Notes: a model not told the origin generated them from the letters alone. A DNA stretch of 64,000 nucleotides from Dyella sp. C11 (GCF_003121485.1 NZ_QAVX01000004.1:172457-236456); one strand, 5' to 3'; numbered from the stretch's first letter, positions 1 to 9,878 are shown. Made by a program: numbers and translations.

Positions 1-2
1 CG

Positions 3-830
3 CTAGGTGAGTACGAGGGTTTCAACTACCTGGGCGTGGGCGCCGTGCTGCTGTGCCTTGCTGCCGCGGCAGCGCAACTCGCGGGCGCGTTGAAGAAGAA
101 CGATTCGGGGCTGACGGTTTGGCCGCTGTTGCTCGCCGCGCTTGGGCTCACCTTGCTTGCGTTGACGCCTCACCTTGGCATCGGCGCATGGCAGGGCACC
201 TTGCCGCTGCCCGGGGCGCTGGAGCGCAAGCTGTCGCATTCCTCCATCCAGTCGACCGGCCGTTTGTTCTGGGTGGCTTATTACGCGTTGCTGGTATGGG
301 CTTTCTTCGCCCTGGCACGTGCGTTGCCATCCCGCGCTTTCATCACCGTGCTGGTGGTGCTGGTGTCGCTTCAGTTGTTGGATCTGGGACCCGGCCTGGT
401 TCGTTGGCGGCAACAGATCGTTCAACGCACACAGGCAGACGAGGCCTCGGCGTTGCGGGGTCCGTTCTGGGATGCGGCGGGCGAGCGCTATAAGCGCTTG
501 CGGCTGGTACCCACGCGCGTGTTGGCGCCGAACTGGGAAGTGCTGGCGCGTTATGCGCTGAAGCACCGCATGCCCACCGATGCCGTGCAGGTCGCCCGCG
601 CCAACTGGAAGGTCTTCAACCGCGTGCACGACGAACAACTGAAGCGGCTGGCCGAAGGTCGCCCCGAGGAAGACACGCTCTACGTGCTCGATGCCGACAG
701 CGTCGAGGTTGCCACGCGCGCCGCGCGGGCTCAGGATGCAGTGTTCCAGCTCGATGGCTGGACCGTGCTCGCCCCCGGATGGGGCGTGGACGTGCCCGCC
801 GAAGCGATGGACCTGAAATCGGGCCTCTGA
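3..830 (+). CDS. C-terminal part of polytopic membrane protein (DUF6311-like), 5' end outside window
   Basis: The frame is open to the left edge, so the start lies outside; 275 residues are visible. At least four hydrophobic segments are seen in the first 130 residues (around LLCLAAAAAQLA, WPLLLAALGLTLLAL, VAYYALLVWAFFALA and TVLVVLVSLQLLDL), followed by a soluble tail of about 140 residues. The pieces GEYEGFNYLG and SIQSTGRLFW resemble the conserved C-terminal part of DUF6311/GT-C-like membrane proteins of Xanthomonadales and Burkholderiales. The function of that family is not established; a role in cell-surface glycan handling is only a guess. The gene ends 178 bp before glnA and is unlikely to share its regulation. 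Confidence 0.6.
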   Translation, partial: LGEYEGFNYLGVGAVLLCLAAAAAQLAGALKKNDSGLTVWPLLLAALGLTLLALTPHLGIGAWQGTLPLPGALERKLSHSSIQSTGRLFWVAYYALLVWAFFALARALPSRAFITVLVVLVSLQLLDLGPGLVRWRQQIVQRTQADEASALRGPFWDAAGERYKRLRLVPTRVLAPNWEVLARYALKHRMPTDAVQVARANWKVFNRVHDEQLKRLAEGRPEEDTLYVLDADSVEVATRAARAQDAVFQLDGWTVLAPGWGVDVPAEAMDLKSGL

Positions 831-870
831 CCCTGGTCAGTCCAATTTTGGGGCAATCTGGTTTCGATTT

Positions 871-887
871 TGACCATTTTTGGTGCA
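871..887 (+). promoter_or_regulatory. Candidate NtrC enhancer site upstream of glnA
   Basis: TGACCATTTTTGGTGCA fits the 17-bp NtrC dyad TGCACYA-N3-TGGTGCA with a perfect right half and a degenerate left half. It lies about 65 bp upstream of the sigma-54 promoter, a usual enhancer distance. The same heptamer TGGTGCA recurs just before ntrB at 19311. Confidence 0.55.
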
Positions 888-950
888 AGCAAGTATCGGA
901 AAGCGATGCGTTTTGTCACCAAGTGGCTGATTCAATGAGCTATATCGGTT

Positions 951-965
951 TGGCACGGCCTTTGC
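951..965 (+). promoter_or_regulatory. Sigma-54 promoter of glnA
   Basis: TGGCAC-N5-TTGC, with the invariant GG (952-953) and GC (964-965) 10 nt apart, is an exact match to the -24/-12 sigma-54 consensus. It lies 43 bp before the glnA start codon. Sigma-54 promoters need an activator such as NtrC, which is encoded at 20321 in this window. Confidence 0.85.
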
Positions 966-1008
966 CAAAGGCTGCTTGATTTAACCCTTACACCCGCCGA
1001 GGTTGTCC

Positions 1009-2424
1009 ATGTCGTCCCCCGTCCAGAAAGTGCTCGATCAGATCCAGGAACACGAAGTCGAATTCGTCGACTTCCGCTTCGCCGACATGCTCGGCAAGCA
1101 TCACCACGTGACGTTCCCGGCCCACGCCATCGACGAGGGCACGTTCGAGGACGGCAAGATGTTCGACGGTTCGTCGATCGCCGGCTGGAAGGGCATCAAC
1201 GAGTCCGACATGATCCTGATGCCGGACCCGGACACCGCCTACCTCGATCCGTTCAGCGCACACACGCAGATGGTCATCCACTGCGACGTGCTGGAGCCGT
1301 CGACCATGCAGGCCTACGGCCGCGATCCGCGCTCCATCGCCAAGCGTGGCGAGGCCTTCCTGAAGTCCACCGGCATCGCCGACACGGCCTTCTTCGGTCC
1401 GGAGCCGGAATTCTTCATTTTCGATTCCGTGCGCTGGCAGAACGACATGGGCCGCGTGTTCTACGAAATCGGCTCCGAAGAAGCCGCGTGGTCCTCGCGC
1501 TACAAGTACGAAGACAACAACACCGGCCACCGTCCGGGCGTGAAGGGCGGCTACTTCCCCGTCAGCCCCGTCGACTCGCTGGGCGACCTGCGCGCCGACA
1601 TGTGCAAGGTGCTGGAATCGCTGGGCCAGGTGGTTGAAGTGCATCACCACGAAGTGGCGAATGCCGGCCAGTGCGAGATCGGCGTGAAGTTCAACACGCT
1701 GGTGAAGAAGGCCGACGAACTGATGACGATGAAGTACGTCATCAAGAACGTCGCCCACCAGAACGGCAAGACCGTCACCTTCATGCCCAAGCCCATCGTG
1801 GGCGACAACGGCAGCGGCATGCACGTGCACCAGTCGCTGGCGAAGGACGGCAACAACCTGTTTGCGGGCGACCTGTACGGCGGCCTGTCGCAGACGGCGC
1901 TGTGGTACATCGGCGGCATCTTCAAGCACGCCAAGGCCATCAACGCGTTCGCCAACTCCACCACCAACAGCTACAAGCGCCTGGTGCCGGGCTTTGAAGC
2001 GCCGGTGATGCTGGCCTACTCGGCCCGCAACCGTTCGGCCAGCTGCCGCATTCCGTACGTGTCGAGCCCGAAGGGCCGCCGCATCGAAGTGCGCTTCCCC
2101 GATCCGATGAACTCCGGCTACCTGGTGTTCACCGCGCTGATGATGGCCGGCCTGGACGGCATCATCAACAAGATCGACCCGGGTGCACCGGCCGACAAGG
2201 ACCTGTACGACCTGCCGCCGGAAGAAGAGAAGAACATTCCGCAGGTGTGCGCGAGCCTGGACGAAGCGCTCAACGCGCTCGACAAGGATCGCGACTTCCT
2301 CAAGGCCGGTGGCGTGTTCACCGACGACTTCATCGATGCGTACATCGCGTTGAAGATGCAGGAAGTGACGCGCTACCGCGCGAGCACGCACCCGCTGGAA
2401 TTCCAGATGTACTACGCACTCTGA
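1009..2424 (+). CDS. glnA: Glutamine synthetase type I
   Basis: Cytoplasmic dodecameric enzyme that makes glutamine from glutamate, ammonia and ATP; the central step of nitrogen assimilation. The 471-residue protein has the family's usual length. The N-terminal beta-grasp domain (about 15-100, with [12 protein letters not shown]) is followed by the catalytic domain with metal/glutamate motifs such as [16 protein letters not shown] and NRSASCRIP. Tyr400 in LYDLPPEE matches the adenylylation site of the enterobacterial enzyme, so covalent control by GlnE is likely. The ATG at 1009 is preceded by GAGG. Transcription is probably from the sigma-54 promoter at 951 and ends at the hairpin at 2455; the gene looks monocistronic. 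Confidence 0.98.
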   Translation: MSSPVQKVLDQIQEHEVEFVDFRFADMLGKHHHVTFPAHAIDEGTFEDGKMFDGSSIAGWKGINESDMILMPDPDTAYLDPFSAHTQMVIHCDVLEPSTMQAYGRDPRSIAKRGEAFLKSTGIADTAFFGPEPEFFIFDSVRWQNDMGRVFYEIGSEEAAWSSRYKYEDNNTGHRPGVKGGYFPVSPVDSLGDLRADMCKVLESLGQVVEVHHHEVANAGQCEIGVKFNTLVKKADELMTMKYVIKNVAHQNGKTVTFMPKPIVGDNGSGMHVHQSLAKDGNNLFAGDLYGGLSQTALWYIGGIFKHAKAINAFANSTTNSYKRLVPGFEAPVMLAYSARNRSASCRIPYVSSPKGRRIEVRFPDPMNSGYLVFTALMMAGLDGIINKIDPGAPADKDLYDLPPEEEKNIPQVCASLDEALNALDKDRDFLKAGGVFTDDFIDAYIALKMQEVTRYRASTHPLEFQMYYAL

Positions 2425-2454
2425 TCGCGTAGAAAAAACGGGAGAGGGGACGAT

Positions 2455-2482
2455 GGGCGCTTCGGCGCCCTTCGTTTTTTTT
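2455..2482 (+). terminator. Intrinsic terminator of glnA
   Basis: Stem GGGCGC/GCGCCC with a TTCG loop, followed by TTCG and a run of eight T. It starts 30 bp after the glnA stop codon. Confidence 0.9.
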
Positions 2483-2514
2483 GCGCCTCTTGCACGCGAA
2501 AAGTGCCGACGACG

Positions 2515-2536
2515 CATCGCGTTGTTCTACGCGATG
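2515..2536. other. 8-bp hairpin upstream of the first autotransporter
   Basis: CATCGCGT and ACGCGATG form a perfect stem around a 6-nt loop. It lies in the 246-bp gap between glnA and the autotransporter; there is no T-run. It could be an operator or a leader structure; I see nothing else clear in this gap. Confidence 0.3.
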
Positions 2537-2670
2537 TTGTCTAAGTAGTTCTACGGCCGCTTCGCCGCATACACGCTTTGATGATGCCCCTTCGCGCAGG
2601 CTTTGCCGCGCAGCTTTGTATGGCCACGTGCACATCAGCTAGCTCACTCAGTCGTTGAGAGAGATGCTCT

Positions 2671-5600
2671 ATGGATGGACGTTGCGATGTTTCCCCAGGG
2701 GTGTGGCCGCAGCATCGCGAGTTGTCGCGAACGCCGTTGCACCGCGTAATCCGGGCCGTCCTGCGCACGCGACAGGTGTCCGGCTGCGGCGCCGTGTTGC
2801 TGCTGTCGTTGCCCCTGGCCGCTTATGCACAGACGTTTCCCACCATCATCAATGGTGCCAACATCGGGCCCGTCACCGTCGGCACGGTCAGCGGCAATAC
2901 GCAGGTGCAGGGTGGAAGCACGATCACGAGCACGGGACAGGCATCCGGCCTCGCGCTCAGCGGCGGCTTTCTCGCTCAATTGAACACGCAGTCCGGCACG
3001 TCAGGCCCTATCGCAATCACCACCGTGGGCGGTACGGCCGTGCAGAACAACGGTGGCACGGTTGATGTGCCCTACGCCGGACTGGCCATCAACACGGGCA
3101 ATGGCATCGGGTTTCTCGCCAACAGTACCGACCCGGCCGCACCCGCCGTCATCGATATCGACAATGGCGCCAGCGTCGCCTTGAGTTCATCGGGCGCAGC
3201 GCTCGGCGCCTATGGCGCAGGCGCAGCCATCAACGCGACGACGGTGAGCGTGAATCTCAACGGTGGAAACGGACGCGGTGCCGTCGCGCAAGGCGGCGGT
3301 GTGATCACGCTGGGCGGCACATCCGCGATCACCTCGACGGGTGGTAGCAGCCTCAACGCGCTGGCGCTCGGCGCCGCGGGTGCAGGCAGCGTGGTCAACG
3401 TGACATCGCCTGCCACCATCACCATGAATTCGCCCGGCGCCTTGGGCGTGTACATGTATGCCGGCGGTATCGTGCAGTTGCCGCAGAATCAGGTGTTCAC
3501 GTTCGGTGGCAGCGGTGCGGGCGCTGACGGCATCACCGTGGACAGCACGCAAGTACCCACCAGCGCCATCGGCAGCGGTCTGACGCTGCATTTCAATGCG
3601 GCGTCATCCACCAGCACCAGCGCATCGACCGGAGTGGTCGTCATCGGTGGTGGCAGTATCTCGCTCACCGGGTTGACCGTGGATGGCCCCAATGCCGCGA
3701 CGGGCGTGTGGGTGCGCAACGGCTCGACGGCCACGTTGGACCAGGGCCAGATCTCCGTATCGGCGGTGAGCAACACCGGTTTTTACACGCTACGCGCCGG
3801 CCAATTGCTCAACCCCGGCGGAGGCGCCGTGGGACCGATCTACGTCGGGACGTTTGGACTTCCAAATGCCGCGCTCAAATCCGATGGCGGCACGATCAAC
3901 GCGAATGGCACGCAGATCGTCGTCAACAGCACGGCGTATACGGCGGGCGGTTATGCCTGGTCCAGCACCACTGCATCGGATGGCTCATACCCACAGGCGG
4001 TGCTCAATCTCAACCAGGTCAAGCTCACTTCCACCGGCCCGTCGACTTACGGATTGCTGGCGCAGGATGGCGGCCAGATCAACGCGACAGCGTCGCAGAT
4101 CAGCAATGACAGCGGCATTGCCGCGTTGGCCCTGAGCGACTACGGCACACGCACGCCAGCCTCGCTGACCATCGCTGGCAGCACCGTCACCGCCACCGGC
4201 ACCAACAGTGCGTTCGGTATGCCGTTCGGCACGATGGGACTGGATGCGATAAATCGTGCGGCCAGTGGAACGAACGTGGTCACGCTCACCGGCACATCGC
4301 TGTCCAGCCAGTCAGGCACGGCCATCGAAGCCACCGGTCCGTTGCAGATCACGGTGCAGCAGGGTTCGTCCATCACGGGCGGCGGTGACTTGCTCTACGC
4401 GTACCGCAACAGCAGCGGGCAGGCCACGCAGGTGCAGCTGGATGCCAACGACAGCACGCTCAGCGGACTGGCCCAGGCCGACAGTCAGAGCAACGCCAAC
4501 ATCACGCTGTCCAATCACTCCGCGTGGACGGGCGAGTCGTACTACGTGACCAACATCGATGTGGATGCGACCAGCAGCTGGACGATTCCCGCTGGCTCCG
4601 TGGTGTCGCAGCAACTGCTCAACAACGGCCTCGTGCAGTTCACCGCGCCCACGAGCGGCGTCTACAAGAGCCTGTATGTCCACGACTACACCGGCAGCGG
4701 CACGCTAGGCATCAACACCTTCCTCGGTGATGACAGCTCGCCGACGGATCGCCTGTACATCAACGGCGGCACGGCGGGCAGCCAGGGCACGATTCTCGTC
4801 CACAACACGGGCGGCCCGGGCGCGCTTACCAGCGATAACGGCATTCCGGTGGTGGAAGTGCTCAACGGTGGCACCACCCTGGCATCGGCCTTTGCACTGG
4901 CGGGCCCGGTGGTGGCAGGTCCTTACGAATACACGCTGGAACGCGGTGGTGCATCGCCCGGCACGGAGGACTATTGGTTCCTGCGCTCGACCATCAACTG
5001 CGAAGGCGGCACGCATCCGGGATGTCCACAGCCGCCAGCACCGCCCCCGCCGCCGGACCCGCCCGGACCTCCGGTGCCGCAGCCGCCCGGGCCGCCCACG
5101 CCGCCACCGGATCCGCCGCCGGTGCCGCCGGATCCTCCCGCCCCACCACCGGTGCCGGAACCCGAGGAGTCGGAAAAGCCGACGCCGGAAGAGGTCGTGC
5201 CCAACTATCGACCCGAGGTGTCGCTGTACACCGCGCTGCCGGGCATGGCCCTGCGCTATGGCTGGGCCACCCTGGGCGATCTGCACGAACGCGTCGGCGA
5301 TGAAGAACAACTGCGCAACCGCAGCGACCTGCGCGAAGACAACACGCTCAACGCGTTGTGGGTGCGTGTGATTGGCGAAGACGGCAATGTGCGCGGCGCG
5401 TCGCAAGGCATCTACAACGGCAGCCCGCAGTACGACTACAACATCATCGCCTTCCAGGCCGGCATGGACATCTTCGCCGAAGAACACGAGAACGAGCAGC
5501 GCGATCACGCAGGCTTGTATCTGGGCACGGGCCGCATACGCAGCGACGTCACCAACTACGACGGCAACGACGCTGGCGACGACATCGTCAAAGGTCAATC

Positions 5601-6198
5601 GCTCGGCCTGTACTGGACGCACTTCTGGGCCGAAGGCCAATACCTCGATGCCGTGTGGCAGGGCACGTGGTCGAAGTACAGCGCGAAATCCGATGAGGGC
5701 CTGGCGCTGAACCACAACGGTTTCGGCTGGGCGGGATCACTGGAAGGCGGCTATCCCTTCCACAACGACACGCAGGTATGGGAACCGCAGGCGCAGGTGA
5801 TCTACCAGCGCATCAACAACGGCCAATCCAGTGACGCAGCAGCGCTGGTGAACTTCAGCAACATCACCTCGCTGGTGGGACGCGTGGGTCTCCGCTGGGC
5901 CAACACGTGGACGCTGGAACCCACGGCGCAAGGCGCGCCGCGACTGTTCCCCGGCTGGCTGCGTTTCAATCTGTGGAAGGAGTTCAAGGGCGAACCCACC
6001 ACGTCGTTCTCATCCGAAGACGGATTCGTGCCGTTCGACGGCAGCATCAAGGGTTCGTGGTGGCAGCTCAACGGCGGCATGACCTGGGAGCTGGACAAGA
6101 ACACGTCGTTCTACGCCAACGTGGGCTATCAGAAGGGCTTCGACAGCCGGGGCTTCCACGCGTGGGATGGCAAGGTGGGTTTTCGCTGGAACTGGTAG
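2671..6198 (+). CDS. Autotransporter adhesin (type Va), first copy
   Basis: 1175-residue outer-membrane autotransporter. An extended, basic N region followed by a hydrophobic core ends at AYA-Q (cleavage near residue 53), the long signal peptide style of large autotransporters. Residues 54 to about 785 are a Gly/Ser/Thr/Asn-rich passenger expected to fold as a beta-helix. A proline-rich linker (about 786-843, PPPPD and PPGPP units) leads to a C-terminal beta-barrel of about 330 residues ending in the aromatic pair NW, as expected for recognition by the BAM machinery. Two cysteines eight residues apart sit just before the linker, rare in passengers. It is paralogous in layout to the protein at 41066. 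The passenger gives no substrate; adhesion or biofilm is the family-level expectation. Confidence 0.85.
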   Translation: MDGRCDVSPGVWPQHRELSRTPLHRVIRAVLRTRQVSGCGAVLLLSLPLAAYAQTFPTIINGANIGPVTVGTVSGNTQVQGGSTITSTGQASGLALSGGFLAQLNTQSGTSGPIAITTVGGTAVQNNGGTVDVPYAGLAINTGNGIGFLANSTDPAAPAVIDIDNGASVALSSSGAALGAYGAGAAINATTVSVNLNGGNGRGAVAQGGGVITLGGTSAITSTGGSSLNALALGAAGAGSVVNVTSPATITMNSPGALGVYMYAGGIVQLPQNQVFTFGGSGAGADGITVDSTQVPTSAIGSGLTLHFNAASSTSTSASTGVVVIGGGSISLTGLTVDGPNAATGVWVRNGSTATLDQGQISVSAVSNTGFYTLRAGQLLNPGGGAVGPIYVGTFGLPNAALKSDGGTINANGTQIVVNSTAYTAGGYAWSSTTASDGSYPQAVLNLNQVKLTSTGPSTYGLLAQDGGQINATASQISNDSGIAALALSDYGTRTPASLTIAGSTVTATGTNSAFGMPFGTMGLDAINRAASGTNVVTLTGTSLSSQSGTAIEATGPLQITVQQGSSITGGGDLLYAYRNSSGQATQVQLDANDSTLSGLAQADSQSNANITLSNHSAWTGESYYVTNIDVDATSSWTIPAGSVVSQQLLNNGLVQFTAPTSGVYKSLYVHDYTGSGTLGINTFLGDDSSPTDRLYINGGTAGSQGTILVHNTGGPGALTSDNGIPVVEVLNGGTTLASAFALAGPVVAGPYEYTLERGGASPGTEDYWFLRSTINCEGGTHPGCPQPPAPPPPPDPPGPPVPQPPGPPTPPPDPPPVPPDPPAPPPVPEPEESEKPTPEEVVPNYRPEVSLYTALPGMALRYGWATLGDLHERVGDEEQLRNRSDLREDNTLNALWVRVIGEDGNVRGASQGIYNGSPQYDYNIIAFQAGMDIFAEEHENEQRDHAGLYLGTGRIRSDVTNYDGNDAGDDIVKGQSLGLYWTHFWAEGQYLDAVWQGTWSKYSAKSDEGLALNHNGFGWAGSLEGGYPFHNDTQVWEPQAQVIYQRINNGQSSDAAALVNFSNITSLVGRVGLRWANTWTLEPTAQGAPRLFPGWLRFNLWKEFKGEPTTSFSSEDGFVPFDGSIKGSWWQLNGGMTWELDKNTSFYANVGYQKGFDSRGFHAWDGKVGFRWNW

Positions 6199-6241
6199 CG
6201 GGCCAGGCGCGCAGACACTGTTAGTCGCCTTGGAAAAATCA

Positions 6242-6281
6242 GCGCGCGACGCCACCACGAGGGGTTGGCAACGTCGCGCGC
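6242..6281. terminator. Hairpin between convergent genes
   Basis: GCGCGCGACG and CGTCGCGCGC pair perfectly over 10 bp around a 20-nt loop, between the stop codons of the autotransporter and the GH39 gene. There is no clear T-run on either side, so a terminator role is inferred from position. Confidence 0.45.
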
Positions 6282-6291
6282 CCGTTGGTGG

Positions 6292-7851
6292 TCAGTGGAG
6301 TTCCACCACCACCAGACCCTGCGGCGGGATGTCGATGCTCAGACGCCCGTTGGAGATCGATGCCTGTTCGGGAGCCGCGAGCTTGCCCGCTTCACGCAAC
6401 TGAGTGATCTGTTCGCGGCTCGGGGTTGCCGGTCGACCCATCTTGTCGAACGCGGCCACGGCGTTGCCGTGATCCTGGTCCAGGCGCCACACGGTGGCGC
6501 TGGTGGCGTTGCCGAGATGCTTCACGTCCACGTCGAAGTGCTTGCTGTCACCCGTGGGCACGCCCGGCGTGTAGTCGGCGGTGTCACCCAGCGGCTTGGT
6601 GTAGTTCCACAGCGCCAGCACCACGGTGCCGTCGGCGCGGCGGGTGGCGAGCGCGCTGTCGGTCTTCAGCGGCAGCTGCGTGTCGCCCAGCTTGTGCAGC
6701 ATGGCGAACGCGTTGAAGGCCGGCTTTTCGATACGGTCCGCAGCGATCAGGCCGAAGCCGCCGTAGAACGGCGTCTTCACCACGCCCTGTTCGTCGAACA
6801 CGTCGGAGAACGACCAGTAGCTCATCATGTCCACCTTGCCGGCGCACTCGCGAATGGTGTTGGCCATCCACGGACCCATGTACACGGTGTCGGTGACGTT
6901 GGGCAGGTTGGCGTACGAGGCGTTGTATTCGCTGTAGATGAGCGGCAGTTTCGGAAATGCCGAGGCAGCGACTTCCTTGTGCGACTTCTCCACCGCGCGA
7001 CACACCATGTCGCGACGCGGGATGTTCTCGTTGGTCTTGAACACGTTGTCGGCGGTGTCGTCGCCATAGACGTGTGTGCTGACGAAATCGATCGGCGCGC
7101 CACTCTGCTTCACATGCTTGAGGAATTCGGGAAGCCACGCGGCTTGCGCGGTACCCGGGCCGCCGACACGGAACTGCTTGTCGACCGACTTCACCACACG
7201 CGCCGTGCGGTCATAAAGGTCGTAATAGGTTTCCTTCTCGGGTTTTCCGCCCCAGAACGCGAGGTTCGGTTCGTTCCACACCTCGAAGTACCAGCTGCGC
7301 ACTTCGTCGATGCCATAGCGCTCGATCTCGTGCTGCAGGAAGGTGCGCACCATGGCGTCCCATTCGTTCCAGTCCTTCGCCGGCATCACGTTGGGGTGGT
7401 ACCAGAAGTCGTGATGGCTGGCCGGGTCGGTGCTCATTTCCGGCGGCATGAAGCCCAGCTCCACGAACGGCTTCACGCCGCGTGCGAGCAGGCCGTCGTA
7501 CACCTGGTCCACGTAGTTGAAGTTGAATTGCAGCTTGCCCTGCGCATCGCGGTAGGCCACGCCCATGTCGCGGTCGAAAATGCCGTGGAAGCGGATGTAG
7601 GTGAAGCCCGTGGCGGCCTTCACGTTTTCCAGGTCCTTGCGGTAGTCATCGCGCAACGCGAGCACGGCGCGACCGGAACCGAACATGTTTTCCCAGAAGT
7701 GCGGCAGCGGCGTGCCCTTGGCCGTCGCGTCCACCTGCAGTTGCACCGAATCGTTGCCGGCCGGCGCCGCATACACGTTGCCGAGCAGGGCGAGGCAAGC
7801 CGCGGCGCAAGTGCGCAAGGCAAGACGGCGTAGCGGTGACGGGGTCGACAT
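6292..7851 (-). CDS. Secreted GH39 family glycosidase, probable beta-xylosidase
   Basis: 519-residue protein with a signal peptide (hydrophobic CAAACLALLGNVYA, cleavage near residue 29) and a GH39 catalytic barrel. Glu194 in WNEPN is the expected acid/base and Glu308 in IYSEYN the expected nucleophile of clan GH-A. A small beta-rich C-terminal domain follows. The family includes beta-xylosidases and alpha-iduronidases; in a plant- or soil-associated gammaproteobacterium, xylan or related hemicellulose oligomers are the likely substrate. The ATG at 7851 is used because AAGGA lies just upstream and the signal peptide starts there; 13 extra in-frame codons upstream look untranslated. It is divergent from the GH43 gene and shares its operator. 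Confidence 0.85.
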   Translation of the reverse strand: MSTPSPLRRLALRTCAAACLALLGNVYAAPAGNDSVQLQVDATAKGTPLPHFWENMFGSGRAVLALRDDYRKDLENVKAATGFTYIRFHGIFDRDMGVAYRDAQGKLQFNFNYVDQVYDGLLARGVKPFVELGFMPPEMSTDPASHHDFWYHPNVMPAKDWNEWDAMVRTFLQHEIERYGIDEVRSWYFEVWNEPNLAFWGGKPEKETYYDLYDRTARVVKSVDKQFRVGGPGTAQAAWLPEFLKHVKQSGAPIDFVSTHVYGDDTADNVFKTNENIPRRDMVCRAVEKSHKEVAASAFPKLPLIYSEYNASYANLPNVTDTVYMGPWMANTIRECAGKVDMMSYWSFSDVFDEQGVVKTPFYGGFGLIAADRIEKPAFNAFAMLHKLGDTQLPLKTDSALATRRADGTVVLALWNYTKPLGDTADYTPGVPTGDSKHFDVDVKHLGNATSATVWRLDQDHGNAVAAFDKMGRPATPSREQITQLREAGKLAAPEQASISNGRLSIDIPPQGLVVVELH

Positions 7852-7907
7852 GGCGATTCCTTCGGTCGGGGGAGTGGGTTGGCCGGACATGCGGCGGCCG
7901 CTAGGAT

Positions 7908-7919
7908 GTAAACGTTTAC
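7908..7919. promoter_or_regulatory. LacI-family operator between GH39 and GH43 genes
   Basis: GTAAACGTTTAC is a perfect 12-bp palindrome with the central CG typical of LacI/GalR-family operators. It sits 56 bp upstream of the GH39 start and 36 bp upstream of the GH43 start, so one repressor could control both. No LacI-type gene lies in this window. Confidence 0.7.
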
Positions 7920-7955
7920 GCGATTCGCGGTGGAGTCTCTTACAGACCGGGTCGC

Positions 7956-9878
7956 ATGATCAATAAGCGCACTTCACAGAAACCGGCGTCGCTGCGCCGC
8001 AACATGGCGAGCTGTCGTATGTCCAGACCTTTTCCCAAGACCTTTTTGCGTTCCCGCATCGCTTCGATTTGCTGCATGGCATTACTCACGGCCAGCGCGA
8101 TTTCCGACGCTTCTGCAGTGACGCGAACGTGGGCGAATCCGGTCGATGTCGACTACCGCTACAACTTCGAGCAGATGAATCAGGAGATCTCCTATCGCAC
8201 CGGTGCCGATCCGGCCGTGGTGCGTTATGGGGACGCCTACTACCTGTTCATGACGCTCGCCGATGGTTACTGGCATTCCACCGATCTGCTGCACTGGGAT
8301 TTCGTGAAGCCTGATCACTGGCCGTTCGACAGCGAAGTGGCGCCGGCCACGCTGGTGGCGGATGGGAAATTGTTCCTCATGCAGTCGGCCACCGAGCCGC
8401 GGCCGCTGATGGTGTCCACCGACCCCGCGCACGGCCGCTGGCAGTTCTGGACGCGCCTGTTGCCGGCCGTACCCGGCGCGGTGTCCAGCGCGGGTGCGTG
8501 GGCGCAGAAGCCGGATGAATTGCCGCCCGGTCCATGGGACCCGGGCCTGTTCCAGGATGACGACGGCAAGGTGTATCTCTACTGGGGTTCGTCCAATGTC
8601 TATCCGCTTTATGGCGCTCAACTGGACATGAAGTTCGGCGCTGCCTCGGAAGGCGAGGGCAAGCGACTGGCGTTTGCCACGTTGCCGCAAGCGTTGTTGA
8701 GGCTCGATCCTGCCGACCACGGCTGGGAGCGCTTTGGCCAGGATCACGCCAACGACACCGTCAAGCCGTTCCTGGAAGGCGCCTGGATGAATCGCCACGC
8801 CAATCGCTATTACCTGCAGTACGCGGCACCGGGCACCGAATACAACGCCTATGGCACCGGCGTGATGGTCGGCGACGCGCCTCTGGGTCCCTTCCAGTAC
8901 GCGCCGTACAACCCCATCGGCGACAAGCCTGGCGGTTTCGTCACTGGCGTGGGCCACGGTTCCACCTTCGAAGACGCCCATGGCAACGTGTGGAACACCG
9001 GTACGTCGTGGGTGGGCGCCAACTGGACCTTCGAGCGACGCATCGGCCTCTATCCGGCAGGTTTTCATTCGGACGGCCAAATGTGGGTCGATACGCGCTT
9101 CGGCGATTTCCCCCACCGCATGCCCGATCACGCACTGAAGGAAGGCGAGGACACGTTCACCGGTTGGATGCTGTTGTCGTATCGCAAGAAGGCGGTCGCC
9201 TCATCATCGTTGCCGGGTCACCCGGCCAGCGTCGTCACGGATGAAAACCCGCGCACATTCTGGGTGGCAGCCAGGAATGCGCCGGGACAGACACTCACGG
9301 TGGACCTGGGCGGTGAACGTACCGTGCGCGCCGTGCAGGTGAATTACGCCGACTATCAATCCGGCCGTTACGGCGATGCGCCGGACATCGTCACGCAATT
9401 CAAGCTCGAAGGTTCGAGCGACGGCACGCACTGGGCCCTGCTGGCGGAGCTCACACACGAAACCCGTGACCGCCCCAACGCATACATCGAACTGGACCAG
9501 GCTGCGCGCATCCGCTATGTGCGTTACGTTCACCAGCACGCGGGTGCCCACACACTGGCCATCAGCGACCTGCGTGTGTTCGGCAATGCCGAGGGTCCGA
9601 TGCCCGCCGCGCCAACGCTGACCTGGGCCAAGCGAGGGACCGATACGCGTGATGCGGAAATCGCATGGACGCCTGTTCCCGGTGCGGTGGGTTACAACGT
9701 GCGCTGGGGACTATCCGCCGACCGCCTGCATTCAACGTATCAGCGCTTCGCCGACGAACCGACGACGCTGGTGCTGCATTCGCTCAACAAGGGCGTGAAC
9801 TACGTGGTGGCCGTGGAAGCCTTCGATGAGCGTGGCGTCTCCGTGCTGTCGGCGGTTCAACCGCTGCCGGCGAACTGA
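7956..9878 (+). CDS. Secreted GH43-like glycosidase with discoidin and FN3 domains
   Basis: 640 residues. A signal peptide with a long basic N region ends near SDASA. The catalytic five-blade propeller covers about residues 60-400: GADPAVV provides the expected base Asp, PWDPGLF the middle Asp and EGAWMN the acid Glu of GH43-type enzymes. A discoidin (F5/8 type C) carbohydrate-binding domain (about 415-545, with LTVDLGGERTVRAVQV and RYVRYVH) and a C-terminal FN3 domain (about 550-640) follow. The start is uncertain: 7956, 8004 and 8019 are all possible, and none has a strong ribosome site. With the divergent GH39 gene it forms an arabinoxylan-type degradation unit; the exact substrate is unknown. 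Its stop codon abuts that of the next, convergent gene. Confidence 0.8.
   Translation: MINKRTSQKPASLRRNMASCRMSRPFPKTFLRSRIASICCMALLTASAISDASAVTRTWANPVDVDYRYNFEQMNQEISYRTGADPAVVRYGDAYYLFMTLADGYWHSTDLLHWDFVKPDHWPFDSEVAPATLVADGKLFLMQSATEPRPLMVSTDPAHGRWQFWTRLLPAVPGAVSSAGAWAQKPDELPPGPWDPGLFQDDDGKVYLYWGSSNVYPLYGAQLDMKFGAASEGEGKRLAFATLPQALLRLDPADHGWERFGQDHANDTVKPFLEGAWMNRHANRYYLQYAAPGTEYNAYGTGVMVGDAPLGPFQYAPYNPIGDKPGGFVTGVGHGSTFEDAHGNVWNTGTSWVGANWTFERRIGLYPAGFHSDGQMWVDTRFGDFPHRMPDHALKEGEDTFTGWMLLSYRKKAVASSSLPGHPASVVTDENPRTFWVAARNAPGQTLTVDLGGERTVRAVQVNYADYQSGRYGDAPDIVTQFKLEGSSDGTHWALLAELTHETRDRPNAYIELDQAARIRYVRYVHQHAGAHTLAISDLRVFGNAEGPMPAAPTLTWAKRGTDTRDAEIAWTPVPGAVGYNVRWGLSADRLHSTYQRFADEPTTLVLHSLNKGVNYVVAVEAFDERGVSVLSAVQPLPAN

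Noticed and set aside
6265..7833. 522-codon plus-strand frame over the GH39 gene
   Set aside because: Shadow of a gene with clear catalytic motifs and signal peptide on the other strand.
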